Source: Micromonospora sp. M71_S20
Lineage (GTDB): Bacteria; Actinomycetota; Actinomycetes; Mycobacteriales; Micromonosporaceae
Direction of reading: 5' to 3'
DNA: 64,000 nt
Assembly: GCF_003664255.1 (NCBI RefSeq)
Contig: NZ_RCCV01000004.1
Location: 682,001-746,000 of the forward strand
Position 1 is the stretch's first letter, and the number at the start of each line of letters is the position of its first letter. Both the position numbers and the translations under genes were made by a program. Under the pieces are notes generated by a model. It saw nothing but the letters and a program-made list of their open reading frames with translations. It did not search any database and was not told the DNA's origin. Positions 25,893 through 35,246 of this stretch are shown here, in pieces.

Positions 25893-25970
25893 GGGGGTCC
25901 TCCTGGTGCGGGAGCGGTCCGGGCTGGCCGGCGGCGGCGGTGCGCCGTCCGGCGGGGAGCCGGACCATGC

Positions 25971-25986
25971 GGGAAAGGGCTTTCCC
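25971..25986. promoter_or_regulatory. Palindrome upstream of the pectate-lyase-like gene
   Basis: GGGAAAG, two bases, then CTTTCCC form a perfect 7-base inverted repeat 78 bases upstream of the lyase start. It resembles LacI-family operators of carbohydrate genes, although the usual central CG is GG here. No LacI gene is in the window. Confidence 0.45.
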
Positions 25987-26060
25987 TCCGTGACGCTAGA
26001 GCCGCCCGGACATCGACGTCAACGTTTGTCGATTGCAGGAATGTTGCACCGCGTGGCCGC

Positions 26061-28970
26061 TCAGCCGCTCTCCACCTCGGCGGCGTACTCGCTGAGCGCG
26101 ATCCGGTTCGGCAGGCCCGTCTTGCCGAGCAGGCTGGACACGTGCCGTTCCACTGTGCGCGGAGAGAGGTGCAGCCGGCCGGCGATCTCCCGGTTGCTCA
26201 GCCGCCCGACAAGCAGCCGAAGCACCTCGAACTCCCGCACCGTCACGCCCACCGACCGTAGGCCGGAGGGGATGTCGCCCGCACCGGAGCGGCGCTGCGT
26301 CATGCGTACGCCGGCCTGGCGCAGCAGGGCCCGGCAGGCGCTGGCCACGGCCGGCACGTCGCTGCGGTGGAAGTGCTCCTCGGCGGCGCGCAGCCACTGC
26401 ACCGGCGTCCCCCACCCGTCGGCGAGGGCCGACTCGCACACCAGCCGCAACGCGAGGTGCCGGCCCATCGCGTACGGCGCCCCCGCCCGCATCGCCTCGG
26501 CCGCCGCCGCCTCCGCCTCCTCCTGCCGACCGGACCGGCCGAGCAGCACCGCCTTCGCGAAGAGGGCGAACTGCAGATCCCAGCGCAGCCTGCTCGCCGA
26601 GTCGCCCTGCACCGCCTCGTAGGCCGGCCACCCGGCCTCGCCGGAGGCGACCTGGAGCAGCACGTGCAGGCCGTGCCGGCCGGAGAGGTGGAATACCGTC
26701 GGGCTCTGCGCCTCGGCGTCGAACGCGCGGGCCAACTCGTCGAGGGCGCGGGGCCGGTCCTCCTCCAGCAGCGCGCAGAAGGCCCTGGCCAGCCCGTGTA
26801 CGCGGGAGGCGTGCAGGGCCTGGTCGCCGCTCCACCGGCGGAACTCGGCCAGCGCGTGCTCCATCTCCCGACGCCGCCCCTGGTGCGCCGCGAGCACCGC
26901 GCTGACCAGCAGCACGTACTGGGTGGTCTCCAGCAGCTTCAGCCGGGTGGTCGCGGCCAGCACCTGCTGGACGAGGGCGTTCGCGGTGTCGAAGTCGCCC
27001 CGCAGCACGGCGTGCAGGGCGAGGCTCGCCTCCGCCTGGTGGCGCGCGGTCACCGCGCCGGCCTGCGAGGCCCGCTCCCGGGCCTGTTCGAGCCGGTCCA
27101 GGCGCGCGTTGCGCAGCGCGTCGTCGTTGCCGAGCCGGATCAGCGCGTGGATCTCCCAGATCGGCAGCCGGTGCTGCGCGGCGATGGCCAGGGCCCGTTC
27201 CAGGCACCGCGTCGCCTCCGCCGGGTCGCGGTGCCGGATCAACGCGCCGAGCAGCTGCCAGGCCTGGCAGGCCACCACCGGCAGGGGGACGGTCTCGGCG
27301 ACGGTGGCGGCCCGGCGGGCCAGCGCCTCGGCGGTGGCGAGCTGGTCCTGCCCGGCGGTGTCCAGCACCAGGTGGGCGGCGACCACGTCGACCGGCGCGG
27401 TGTCCTCCGCGGCGGCGTCCGGGCCGAGCAGGGCGCGCGCCTGCTCCACCTGTGCCAGCCCCTCGGCCGAGCGGCCGGCGACCGTCGCGGCCCAGGCCAG
27501 CCGGGTGTGCAGCTGCGCCCGCCGGCGCGGGTCGACGCCACCGATCTGGTCGAGGGTGCTGACCGACGCGAGTGCCCGCTCGACCAGGCCCGCCTCCGCC
27601 AGGGCGTGCAGCAGGGCTTCGAGGGCGGCCGCGCGGGCCACGGGATTGTCGCCGAGCAGGCCGATCGCGCGGTCGAGCAGGGAGACCGCGGTGGTGGCGC
27701 CGCCCTGCGCGATCGCCCGCCGGCCCGCCTCGGTGAACAGCCGGCCGGCCGCCTCCGGGTTGTCGGCCTCCAGGTGCAGGGTGGCCGACACCTGGCACCA
27801 TTCGCCAGGCAGACCGGGGAAGACCGCCTCCACCGCGTCGGTCATCCGCTGGGCGAGCCGGGCGCGGTCGGCGGGGCCGAGGAGGCTGAGCAACGCCTCC
27901 CGGGTGAGCCGGTGCCGGAAGGCGTACCAGTCGGTGAGCTGGTCGTCGACCGTGACCAGCCGCCCGGCGACGTCGCCGCACAGGTGGTCGAGCACGTCGT
28001 GGTCGCTCAGCCCGGTGGCCGCCTGCACCACGGCCAGCGGAAACCGCTGGCCCAGCAGCGCGCCCATCGAGAGCAGCTCCCGGGCCTGTGGACCGAGCTG
28101 CTCGACCCCCTGCGCCATGCCCCGCGCCAGGGTGCTCGGCAGGGCGGCGGGCAGCTTCTCGGACAGCCGCCAGCCCTGCGGGCCGCCGATCAGCAGCGCA
28201 CCGTCGACCATGCCGGCGACGAGTTCCTCGATCAGGAAGGGGTTGCCGGCACTGCCCGTCGCGACGAGGGCGTGCGCGGCCGCCGGCACCCGCTCCGGGT
28301 CGGCGTCGAGGCAGGCGCCGACCATCTGCCGCAGCCCGTCGTCGTCGAGCCGGCCCAACTCGATGAGGGTGCACTGACCGCGTTGGGCGGCCGACCGGGC
28401 GATCGTCGACGCGGCGCAGGGCTCGGCCCTGATCGCCCCCAGCAGCAGGGTCGGTTGCAGGGCGAGGTTGTCGATCAGGTACTCCAGCACGGCCAACGTC
28501 TCCGTGTCCGCGTCCTGGAGGTCGTCCAGCAGCATCAGGCAACCCCGCCCCGCGCCGGCCACCCCGGTCAACCGGAGGACGGCCTCGGCCAGGATCACCA
28601 GGGACGCGTTCTCCTGGTCGGCCGGCGGCCGGCCCCAGTCGGGGACGAGCCGGCCGAGGATCGGGCCGTACGGTCCGAGCACGGTGGGGTCGACCGGCCC
28701 GGACCGGAGCAGCGACAGCAGCGCCTCGGTCAGCGGGCGCAGCGGCACCGCGGTACCGATCGTGCTGCCCCGGCCCCGCATCACCCGCATGCCCGCCGCG
28801 GTGGCCAGCTCCGCGACCCTCGACGCGAGGCGGGACTTGCCCACGCCGCTCTCGCCGACCACGAAGACCGCGCCGCCCCGCCCCGCCCGCGCCGATTCGA
28901 GGCTGTTCAGCACCGCGCGCAGTTCGGCGTCCCTGCCGATGAACTTCGAGGAGCGGTACACACTGCGCAC
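26061..28970 (-). CDS. LuxR-family ATPase regulator (LAL type)
   Basis: This 969-residue protein has an N-terminal AAA-type ATPase with Walker A GESGVGKSR (about 38) and a Walker B-like LMLLDDLQDAD (about 150). A long helical TPR-like middle (about 400-880) leads to a LuxR helix-turn-helix at the C-terminus (about 905-960, TVREFEVLRLLVGRLSNREI and LSPRTVERHVSSLL). LAL proteins are pathway activators, often for secondary metabolism or carbon use. It lies next to the lanthipeptide genes on the same strand but also close to the secreted lyase, so its target is open. The start is GTG at 28970. Confidence 0.92.
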   Translation of the reverse strand: MRSVYRSSKFIGRDAELRAVLNSLESARAGRGGAVFVVGESGVGKSRLASRVAELATAAGMRVMRGRGSTIGTAVPLRPLTEALLSLLRSGPVDPTVLGPYGPILGRLVPDWGRPPADQENASLVILAEAVLRLTGVAGAGRGCLMLLDDLQDADTETLAVLEYLIDNLALQPTLLLGAIRAEPCAASTIARSAAQRGQCTLIELGRLDDDGLRQMVGACLDADPERVPAAAHALVATGSAGNPFLIEELVAGMVDGALLIGGPQGWRLSEKLPAALPSTLARGMAQGVEQLGPQARELLSMGALLGQRFPLAVVQAATGLSDHDVLDHLCGDVAGRLVTVDDQLTDWYAFRHRLTREALLSLLGPADRARLAQRMTDAVEAVFPGLPGEWCQVSATLHLEADNPEAAGRLFTEAGRRAIAQGGATTAVSLLDRAIGLLGDNPVARAAALEALLHALAEAGLVERALASVSTLDQIGGVDPRRRAQLHTRLAWAATVAGRSAEGLAQVEQARALLGPDAAAEDTAPVDVVAAHLVLDTAGQDQLATAEALARRAATVAETVPLPVVACQAWQLLGALIRHRDPAEATRCLERALAIAAQHRLPIWEIHALIRLGNDDALRNARLDRLEQARERASQAGAVTARHQAEASLALHAVLRGDFDTANALVQQVLAATTRLKLLETTQYVLLVSAVLAAHQGRRREMEHALAEFRRWSGDQALHASRVHGLARAFCALLEEDRPRALDELARAFDAEAQSPTVFHLSGRHGLHVLLQVASGEAGWPAYEAVQGDSASRLRWDLQFALFAKAVLLGRSGRQEEAEAAAAEAMRAGAPYAMGRHLALRLVCESALADGWGTPVQWLRAAEEHFHRSDVPAVASACRALLRQAGVRMTQRRSGAGDIPSGLRSVGVTVREFEVLRLLVGRLSNREIAGRLHLSPRTVERHVSSLLGKTGLPNRIALSEYAAEVESG

Positions 28971-29042
28971 GCTATCCGAGGAGGCAGGCCCGGCCCAACG
29001 CGGTGCTGGTCGACGCGGCCCCGGGCGGCTACCGCGCCGTCA

Positions 29043-29279
29043 TCACATCGGCTTCTCGGGGCAGCAGGTCGTCAGGGGCGCGGCGTCCGCCGCCGCGCCG
29101 GCGTCACCGACGAGACCGCCGATCACCATGCCCACGGGCACGACCAGGCTGGCGAGGGCGGCCGCACGGATCCCGAACGTCACGACGGGCTGCAGCCACA
29201 TCGCTCCGGCCGGGTCGTCGACGGGCGCCGCGGAGTCGGTCTCGTCGACGCGGTACGGGGGGAGCTGGTTCTCGGACAA
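29043..29279 (-). CDS. Putative lanthipeptide precursor (LanA) with a TTCC core
   Basis: This 78-residue peptide lies 85 bases after the LanM gene. It has a polar N-terminus (SENQLPPYRVDETDSAA), a hydrophobic stretch (about 28-58, WLQPVVTFGIRAAAL then LVVPVGMVIGGLV), a small-residue segment GDAGAAADAA, and an end PLTTCCPEKPM. The two Cys and two adjacent Thr are the only such residues near the C-terminus and could form methyllanthionines. The TTG start is supported by AGGAGGA seven bases upstream; the ATG at 29286 would touch that site and is in another frame. The very short core and the membrane-like segment are unusual for a LanA, so a small membrane protein remains possible. Confidence 0.6.
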   Translation of the reverse strand: MSENQLPPYRVDETDSAAPVDDPAGAMWLQPVVTFGIRAAALASLVVPVGMVIGGLVGDAGAAADAAPLTTCCPEKPM

Positions 29280-29364
29280 CTGTCATTCCTCCTGTTGGTG
29301 ACTTCGTCGGTCGCTGCGGAGCTGGCGGCTCCTCTGGAGATCGTCGTCGCTCGCCCGGCGGTCC

Positions 29365-32300
29365 TCAACCCGTGGGGCCCGGTTCAGGGGTCGGTTCCAG
29401 CAGCAGCACCGACGGCACCGGCCCGGCCCCGGAGAGCCGGAGCAGCCCGTACCCGATGCCGGCGAGGCCGGTGAGCAGCCCGGGGGTGGACACGTTGCCC
29501 GGGGTCCCGCAGGACGCCCCGTACCGGTCGACGGCGTCCAGGATCCGACCGGCACGTCGCCGCGCCGCGCCACCGCCGTCGAGGACACCGGTCGCCTCGG
29601 CGACGCCCAGCTCGCCGTGGCAGAGGCTGAGGTCGTCGAGCAGCGGGCGGTCGGTGAGCAGGCCTACCGTCCCGTCGGGCGCGGGTCCGGGTCCGCCGCC
29701 CGGCGGCACGACCCGGTCGGCCACGCCCCGGGTGCCGGGCGCAGGGGCGTCGGGGGTGCCGGCGTCGGGGGCGAGGGCGTGGTGGGCGAGCGCGAGGCCG
29801 GCCGCGCCGCGACACCAGCCGTACCCCGCCGGCCCGTCGCCGCCGGGGGTGCCCGCCCGGCGCAGCGCGCGCCGGCCCGCCCGGGCGTAGCGGGCGCCAC
29901 CGGTGCGGGCGTACCGGCCCAGCGCCCAGCCGATGCCGGCCAGCCCGTCGGCGAAGCCCGGCTCCGTCGGCAGGTCGTCCCGCTCGATCACGTCCACGAG
30001 CCGGTCGGCCCAGCCCCGGGCGAGCGCCGCCGCCGGCGCGTGGCCCAGCTCGGCGTGCACCGCGTCCATGGCGGCGAGGCAGCCCGCGCCGCCGTCGGCC
30101 CAGGACAGGGCCGCCGAGTCCGCGCTGGCGGCGGCGGCCAGGTCGACCGCCACGCGAGCCTGTCCGGCGAGCCCGGGGTCGGCCAGCAGGGTGGACAGTC
30201 GGGCGAGGCCGTACGCGATGCCGCCGAGGCCGTACAGCCCGCCGGGGCCGATCGCGGCGGTCAGGTCCGGGCGCGCGCCGAGCAACCGGAACAGCCCCGG
30301 CACCCCGGCGACGGCCCGGTGGGCCAGCTCGGCGTAGCGGGCGGTGCCGGTCACCGCGGCGAGCTGGCCGAGGAAGAGCGCGACCCCGAGGTGCCCGTTG
30401 GCCAGCCCGGCCCCCATCGGCAGGACGAGCCACTGCCGGTCGTCCACCAGCTCCAGGCCGAGCCAGTTCACCCGGTCCGCGCCGGTCACGCTCCGGGCCT
30501 GGATCTCGTCGGCGAGCGCGCACGCCGTGGCGAGCAGGCGCTCCGGCGACGCGGCGGCGTCCGCGACCGGCCGGGACGTCGGTGCGCCGACGTGCCGGCC
30601 GTCGACCGGGCGACGGGTCGCCAGCGTCGCCGCGACGATCCACTCCTGGTGCCGCCGGTCGGCCTCGTCCAGCGCGGCGATCTTGCGCAGCGCGGCGTCG
30701 AGCCCGCAGCGGGCCAGCGGCACGGGCAGCGGTTCGCCGCCCCCGGCGACCCGGACGGTGCGGCTGCCCGGAGTGCCCTCGAACAGCGGGACGTCGCCCG
30801 CCCACAGCGCGGCCACCTCGTGTCGCGGGAACTGGGCGAGGAAGGGGTGCCCGTCCACGCTGGACCAGAGGACGCCGAACGCGCGGTCGCGCTCCAGCGC
30901 GTCGCCGAGCACGTCCGGGTGGGTGGTCTCGGTGAGCAGGGTGTGGTACGCCGAGGTGGGCCGGGCGACCAGCCGTACCGGGACGTCGGCGCAGGACGCG
31001 ACCAGTTCGGTGAACTCCCGCCGGTGCGCCCGGATCGTCTCGTACGCCCGCCGGAACCCCGCCCGCAGCGCCGGCTCGTGGGCGACGGGATCGACCGGGG
31101 AGTCGCCGACGCGGGGGCGGTTGCGGCCGCCGGCGAAGTCGACGGCCCGGCGGGTCAGCCGCATCCGGTCGGTGCCCGGGTCGGCCCAGTCGAGCGCGCT
31201 GACGGGTGCGGTCCCGCCCCGGTCGCCGCCGACGCCGGACAGGTCCATCGCCCCCTGGTCGCCGACGACGATCACCGGCATCAGGCCGGTCCGGTGCACC
31301 GAGGCGGTCAGCAGGTCCGCCGCCGGGTCGCCGCTGCCCACCGGCTCGCCCAGCGCGGGATGGAACAGCGTCTCGGTGTCCACCACGACCGGTGTGTCGC
31401 CGGCGGCGATCAGGTTCTCGTAGTGCATGTCCGTGGCGTGCAGGGCGTGCAGCAGCGCGACCAGGGCGCCCTGCCGGCGGTAGAACCCGTCCGCCTGCCC
31501 CGGGTGGCCCAGCGCCGTCGCGTCCACGTACTCCGACCAGCCGTAGCCGGGCCGGGTCAGGGCGGCGACCCCGCGCAGCCCCAGCCCCGGCGCCCGCCGC
31601 TCCAGCCAGTCGACGAACCCGGTGAAGCGGACCTGGGAGGCCAGGTCGCGCGGCTTGTAGACGACGCGTCGGCCGTTCGCGAAGCGCAGCACGGTGGTCG
31701 TACGGCCACCGGTGTGGGCGTCGCCCAGGTTGCTGCGGACCGCGACGAGCGGGCCGGGGTCGTCACCGCCGAGCAGGGTCCCCACCAGGTCGTCGCGGTC
31801 GGCGACGAACCGGGTCAGGAGTTCGAGCCCGGACCGGGCGGCCGCCGTGCCGGCCTGCGCCAGCAGGCGGGCCAGCACGGGGTAGCGGTCGACCAGCTCG
31901 ACCAGCCCGGCGGGGTCGCAGAGCTGCGCCACGAAGTCGGCGAAGCGGGCCCGGCCGTCGGCGCCGGCGAGCCGGCCGGCCGCCCGGCGTCGGTGCAGCT
32001 CCGAGACCAGCGTGCGGGCCGCGACGGCGAGCAGGCGCCGACCCAGCGCGGCGGCGAACTGGTCGGTGAGGGCGGCCAGGTCGACCGTCTGCTCCGTCGC
32101 GACCGGACGGGCTCCGGCGAGGAACCGGTCGGCGGCGACGTCGACGAACGGCCGCAGGGGCGCGGCGAGGGCGGCCCGCCAGTCCGCCGGGTCGGCCGGC
32201 GGCCGGGGCGTGGCCGCGGCGGCCAGGGCCGCCTCGACGCTATGCGCCCATCCCGGGCGGGTCGTCCTGGCGGCGAGCGCGGACCGGTCCTCGGCCAGCA

Positions 32301-32682
32301 GCGCGCGCAGCGCCGCCTCGTCCAGGCCGACCTCGGCGAGGCGCGCCCCGAGGCCCGGCCCGTGCCCGTCCCGCCACCGGGCCAGCCGCCGGTCGACGTC
32401 GCCCGCGCCTCCGGCGTCGCCCGCGCCTCCGGCGTCGCCCGTGCCGTCGGGGCCGTCGGTGGCCGTGCCGACCGCGCCGCGCGCGGCGTCGGCGTTGCCC
32501 GGGTCGCCCGCATCCGGGCCGTCCGCGTCGCGCCGGGCGTCGGCGGGGCGTCGGCCCGGTGGGCCCCCGGCCGGGCCGGGCACGCGTTCGTGCAGCGCGA
32601 GCCCCGAGGCCCACCAGTGCGGGGCCAGCCGTACGCCGGAGCAGGCGTGATCGGTGGCGCCGGCCAGGGGAGTCGAGGTCAC
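29365..32682 (-). CDS. lanM: Type II lanthipeptide synthetase LanM
   Basis: This 1105-residue bifunctional enzyme dehydrates Ser/Thr in a precursor and closes thioether rings. The dehydratase half (about 170-690) has YKPRDL, the catalytic HATDMHYENL loop and VVDTETLFHP. The cyclase half (about 740-1090) has zinc ligands Cys in GYGWCRGAAG (about 957) and Cys-His in LCHGELG (about 1021-1022). Both halves therefore look intact. The N-terminal 110 residues contain an Ala/Gly/Asp-rich insertion. The start is GTG with no clear ribosome binding site, so the true start could be downstream. A putative precursor gene follows directly. No LanT transporter or protease gene lies beside it. Confidence 0.93.
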   Translation of the reverse strand: MTSTPLAGATDHACSGVRLAPHWWASGLALHERVPGPAGGPPGRRPADARRDADGPDAGDPGNADAARGAVGTATDGPDGTGDAGGAGDAGGAGDVDRRLARWRDGHGPGLGARLAEVGLDEAALRALLAEDRSALAARTTRPGWAHSVEAALAAAATPRPPADPADWRAALAAPLRPFVDVAADRFLAGARPVATEQTVDLAALTDQFAAALGRRLLAVAARTLVSELHRRRAAGRLAGADGRARFADFVAQLCDPAGLVELVDRYPVLARLLAQAGTAAARSGLELLTRFVADRDDLVGTLLGGDDPGPLVAVRSNLGDAHTGGRTTTVLRFANGRRVVYKPRDLASQVRFTGFVDWLERRAPGLGLRGVAALTRPGYGWSEYVDATALGHPGQADGFYRRQGALVALLHALHATDMHYENLIAAGDTPVVVDTETLFHPALGEPVGSGDPAADLLTASVHRTGLMPVIVVGDQGAMDLSGVGGDRGGTAPVSALDWADPGTDRMRLTRRAVDFAGGRNRPRVGDSPVDPVAHEPALRAGFRRAYETIRAHRREFTELVASCADVPVRLVARPTSAYHTLLTETTHPDVLGDALERDRAFGVLWSSVDGHPFLAQFPRHEVAALWAGDVPLFEGTPGSRTVRVAGGGEPLPVPLARCGLDAALRKIAALDEADRRHQEWIVAATLATRRPVDGRHVGAPTSRPVADAAASPERLLATACALADEIQARSVTGADRVNWLGLELVDDRQWLVLPMGAGLANGHLGVALFLGQLAAVTGTARYAELAHRAVAGVPGLFRLLGARPDLTAAIGPGGLYGLGGIAYGLARLSTLLADPGLAGQARVAVDLAAAASADSAALSWADGGAGCLAAMDAVHAELGHAPAAALARGWADRLVDVIERDDLPTEPGFADGLAGIGWALGRYARTGGARYARAGRRALRRAGTPGGDGPAGYGWCRGAAGLALAHHALAPDAGTPDAPAPGTRGVADRVVPPGGGPGPAPDGTVGLLTDRPLLDDLSLCHGELGVAEATGVLDGGGAARRRAGRILDAVDRYGASCGTPGNVSTPGLLTGLAGIGYGLLRLSGAGPVPSVLLLEPTPEPGPTG
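32401..32436. repeat. 18-base tandem duplication inside lanM
   Basis: GCCCGCGCCTCCGGCGTC occurs twice head to tail and encodes a repeated six-residue Gly/Ala/Asp unit in the N-terminal region of LanM. Confidence 0.9.
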
Positions 32683-32990
32683 CGTTGCACGGTGCCAGAG
32701 GGGAGCGCGGAGGTCATGCGTGGAAACTACTCACATTCGTGCCCCGTTGCTGGCCGCGCCGGTGCGCGCGAGCCCGCCGGGGCCCGCGGACGGCGGGACC
32801 GACCGGGTCGGCGGCGGCTTCCCGCTCCACGTGCGACCCGCCCCATCCTAGTCACGATCAGTGATCAACTGAACTGTCAGCGTGACGTCGACGGGAAATT
32901 GAGTGCCGCCCACGCATGTGGACCGTGCCGGTGCCGATGAGTCTTCGGGCGACTGTTCTACCCGGGGCGGCGCGATGAACGGAGCCAGGG
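32683..32990. promoter_or_regulatory. Divergent control region between lanM and the SARP gene
   Basis: This 308-base gap must hold the promoters of both genes. It contains TCAGT, GATCA, ACTGA at 32858-32872, an inverted repeat with 5-base arms around a near-palindromic centre, followed closely by a second ACTG. The gap is noticeably more A+T-rich at 32850-32950. I could not assign -10/-35 hexamers with confidence. Confidence 0.45.
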
Positions 32991-34808
32991 ATGGAGTTTC
33001 GGGTACTGGGGCCGGTGGGGGCCTGGAGGGGTGACTCGGAGGTGGCGCTGGACGGTGCGAAGCAGCGCACCGTGCTCGCGGCGTTGCTGCTCGCCGAGGG
33101 GCGTACCGTGCCGGACACCCGGCTGTGCGAGCTGCTCTGGGGGGAGCGCCCGCCGGCCACCTTCGCCGCCCAGCTCTACAACTACGTCTCGCGGCTGCGC
33201 AAGTACCTCGGCGCCGAGGTGGACATCGTCCGGCAGTGGTCGGGGTACCAGATCAGGATCGGCGCCGCCCGGCTCGACCTCGACGAGTTCGAGCGCCTGG
33301 CCGAGGCCGGGCGGGAGGCACTGCGCGACGGGCGGCACGCCGAGGCCGCCGAGCGGCTGCACGCCGCCATGTCGCTGTGGCGCGGCCCCGCGCTGTCCAA
33401 CGTGACCGAGCACCTCGCGGCGGCCGAGGCGCACCGCATGGCGGAGGTGCGGATGGCGGTCCTGGAGAGCCGGATCGAGGCCGACCTGCGGCTGGGGCGC
33501 CACGTCCGGCTGGTCCCCGAGATCACCCAGCTCGTCGCCAAGCACCCGCTGCACGAGGGGCTGCGGGGCCAGCTGATGACCGCCCTGCTGCACAGCGACC
33601 GGCAGGCCGACGCGCTGGCCGCCTACCACGAGGGCCGCCGGGTGCTCGCCGACGAACTGGGCGTCGACCCGGGGCCGCTGCTCACGGAGGCGTACCGGTC
33701 GATCCTCGCCGGCCCCCCGGCCCCGGCGGTCGTCGCGGAGCCGAGCTGGCACGGGGTGCGGCCCGCGATGCTCCCGCCCGGCGTCGGTGACTTCGCCGGG
33801 CGGGAGGAGGAGCTGAACGGGCTGCTCCGGGTGCTGACCGCCGAGCCGAGGGCCTGCCCGCCGGTCGCCGTGGTCACCGGGATGGCCGGCGTCGGCAAGA
33901 GCACGCTCGCCCTGCACGCTGCCCACCTCACCCGGACCGCCTTCCCCGACGGTCAGCTCTACGCCGACCTCGGTCGCGCGCGGGGCAACGCCGTCGAGCC
34001 GTACGACGTGCTCGGCTGGTTCCTGCGCAGCCTCGGCCACGCCGAGTCGGCGATCCCGAAGGGGCTCGACGAGCGGGTCCGGCTCTACCGCAGCCAGCTC
34101 GCCGGCCGGCGGCTGCTGGTCATGCTCGACGGCACCGCGGACTACGCGCAGGTGAGCCCGCTGCTGCCCGGCGACCCCGGCTGTCAGGTCATCGTCACCA
34201 GCCGGCTCCGCATGCCCGAGCTGGCCGGCGCCACGTCGATCGAGGTCGGCACCCTCGACCGGCGGCAGGCGCTCGCGCTGCTCGGCCGGATCATCGGGGC
34301 GCAGCGGGTCGCCGAGGAGGCCGAGGCGGCCGGCCGGATCGTCGAGCTGTGCGGCCGGCTCTCGCTCGGCGTCCGGGTCGCCGGATCCCGGCTGCTGGCG
34401 CGCCCGCACTGGTCGCTCGGGTACCTGGCGGACCGGCTCGCCGACGAGCGGTACCGGCTGGACGAGCTCCGGCTGGGCTCGATGGACGTCCGGGAACGGC
34501 TGGACAGCAGCTACCACCAGCTGGCCGACCTGGGCCAGCTCGCCCTGCGCCGACTGGCGCTGCTGCGCACGCCGGCCTTCCCCAGCTGGTGCACCGCGGA
34601 GGTGCTGGGCGTGTCCCGGCACGCCGGCGAGGAGGTGGGGGAGAACCTGGTCGACGCCCGGCTGCTGGAGATCGTCGAGTCCGACGGCGGCCGGCGGCAG
34701 CGGTTCCGCTTCCACGACCTCGTCCGCGTCTTCGCCCGGGAGAAGGCCGACCAGGCCGACCGGGTGCTGGTGGCCGGCGCCGGGGCGCTGAGCGCGGTGG
34801 GCAACTGA
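32991..34808 (+). CDS. SARP-family pathway activator with NB-ARC ATPase domain
   Basis: This 605-residue protein starts with an OmpR-like winged helix (about 1-90, with EVALDGAKQRTVLAALLLAEG). A BTAD domain (about 95-240) and an NB-ARC-type ATPase (about 260-570) with Walker A GMAGVGKST (about 298) follow. It ends without the TPR repeats of AfsR. SARPs activate antibiotic clusters by binding direct repeats near promoters. It heads the lipopeptide operon on the same strand and is divergent from lanM, so it may control both. The ATG follows GGAGCCAGGG. Confidence 0.93.
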   Translation: MEFRVLGPVGAWRGDSEVALDGAKQRTVLAALLLAEGRTVPDTRLCELLWGERPPATFAAQLYNYVSRLRKYLGAEVDIVRQWSGYQIRIGAARLDLDEFERLAEAGREALRDGRHAEAAERLHAAMSLWRGPALSNVTEHLAAAEAHRMAEVRMAVLESRIEADLRLGRHVRLVPEITQLVAKHPLHEGLRGQLMTALLHSDRQADALAAYHEGRRVLADELGVDPGPLLTEAYRSILAGPPAPAVVAEPSWHGVRPAMLPPGVGDFAGREEELNGLLRVLTAEPRACPPVAVVTGMAGVGKSTLALHAAHLTRTAFPDGQLYADLGRARGNAVEPYDVLGWFLRSLGHAESAIPKGLDERVRLYRSQLAGRRLLVMLDGTADYAQVSPLLPGDPGCQVIVTSRLRMPELAGATSIEVGTLDRRQALALLGRIIGAQRVAEEAEAAGRIVELCGRLSLGVRVAGSRLLARPHWSLGYLADRLADERYRLDELRLGSMDVRERLDSSYHQLADLGQLALRRLALLRTPAFPSWCTAEVLGVSRHAGEEVGENLVDARLLEIVESDGGRRQRFRFHDLVRVFAREKADQADRVLVAGAGALSAVGN

Positions 34809-34838
34809 CCCGAGGCCGGCCCACGGCGGGCCGGGACA

Positions 34839-34851
34839 GTAGAGAAGATAT
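34839..34851 (+). promoter_or_regulatory. Repeated upstream motif, copy 1
   Basis: GTAGAGAAGATAT lies 24 bases before the first dehydratase-like gene. The same 13 bases with one change (C for A) occur at 37405 upstream of fabH. Both are in short, relatively A+T-rich promoter gaps of the cluster. Confidence 0.4.
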
Positions 34852-34875
34852 AGCCGCCGACCCCATGGTGGCCTG

Positions 34876-35241
34876 GTGAAAGCCCTGACATCGGCCGACT
34901 GCGCGACGGCCGTTCCCATCGACGTGGAGCACGTCGCACCCGACACGATCGTGGCCAGGATCCGCCCCGACCTCGGCGATCCGGTCTTCGCCGGCCACTA
35001 CCCGGGATTTCCGTTGCTGCCCGGGGTCCACATCTTCGAGTTCGTGCACCGGGCGGTCCGCGCCGCGGCCCCCGGGCTGACGCTCACCGAGATCGTCAGC
35101 TGCCGGTTCCTGCTGCCCTTCCGGGGCGACGACGAACTCGTCGTGACCATCCGCCGCAGCGGCGACCTGTGGCGGGGCGAGGTCGCCGCCGCCGCGGTGC
35201 CGGTCGCCGAGGTGCTGCTGCGCTACGCGAGCGAGGAGTGA
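34876..35241 (+). CDS. Hot-dog-fold 3-hydroxyacyl-ACP dehydratase, FabZ-like
   Basis: This 121-residue protein has the FabZ-type active-site segment GHYPGFPLLPGVHIFEF (about 36-52), with the catalytic His in GHYPG and an acidic residue in IFEF. It would remove water from a 3-hydroxyacyl-ACP. It is shorter than typical FabZ (about 140-150), lacking most of the N-terminal strand. The next gene encodes a second hot-dog protein, and the two probably work as a pair. The GTG start was accepted because the domain begins at once and no other start is nearby. Confidence 0.8.
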   Translation: MKALTSADCATAVPIDVEHVAPDTIVARIRPDLGDPVFAGHYPGFPLLPGVHIFEFVHRAVRAAAPGLTLTEIVSCRFLLPFRGDDELVVTIRRSGDLWRGEVAAAAVPVAEVLLRYASEE

Positions 35242-35246
35242 GCCCC

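Noticed and set aside
29104..29286. ATG-started frame at the lanthipeptide precursor position
   Set aside because: The ATG directly abuts the AGGAGGA site, leaving no spacing, and the product is an Arg/Pro-rich shadow. The TTG frame seven bases later ends in the Cys-containing core.
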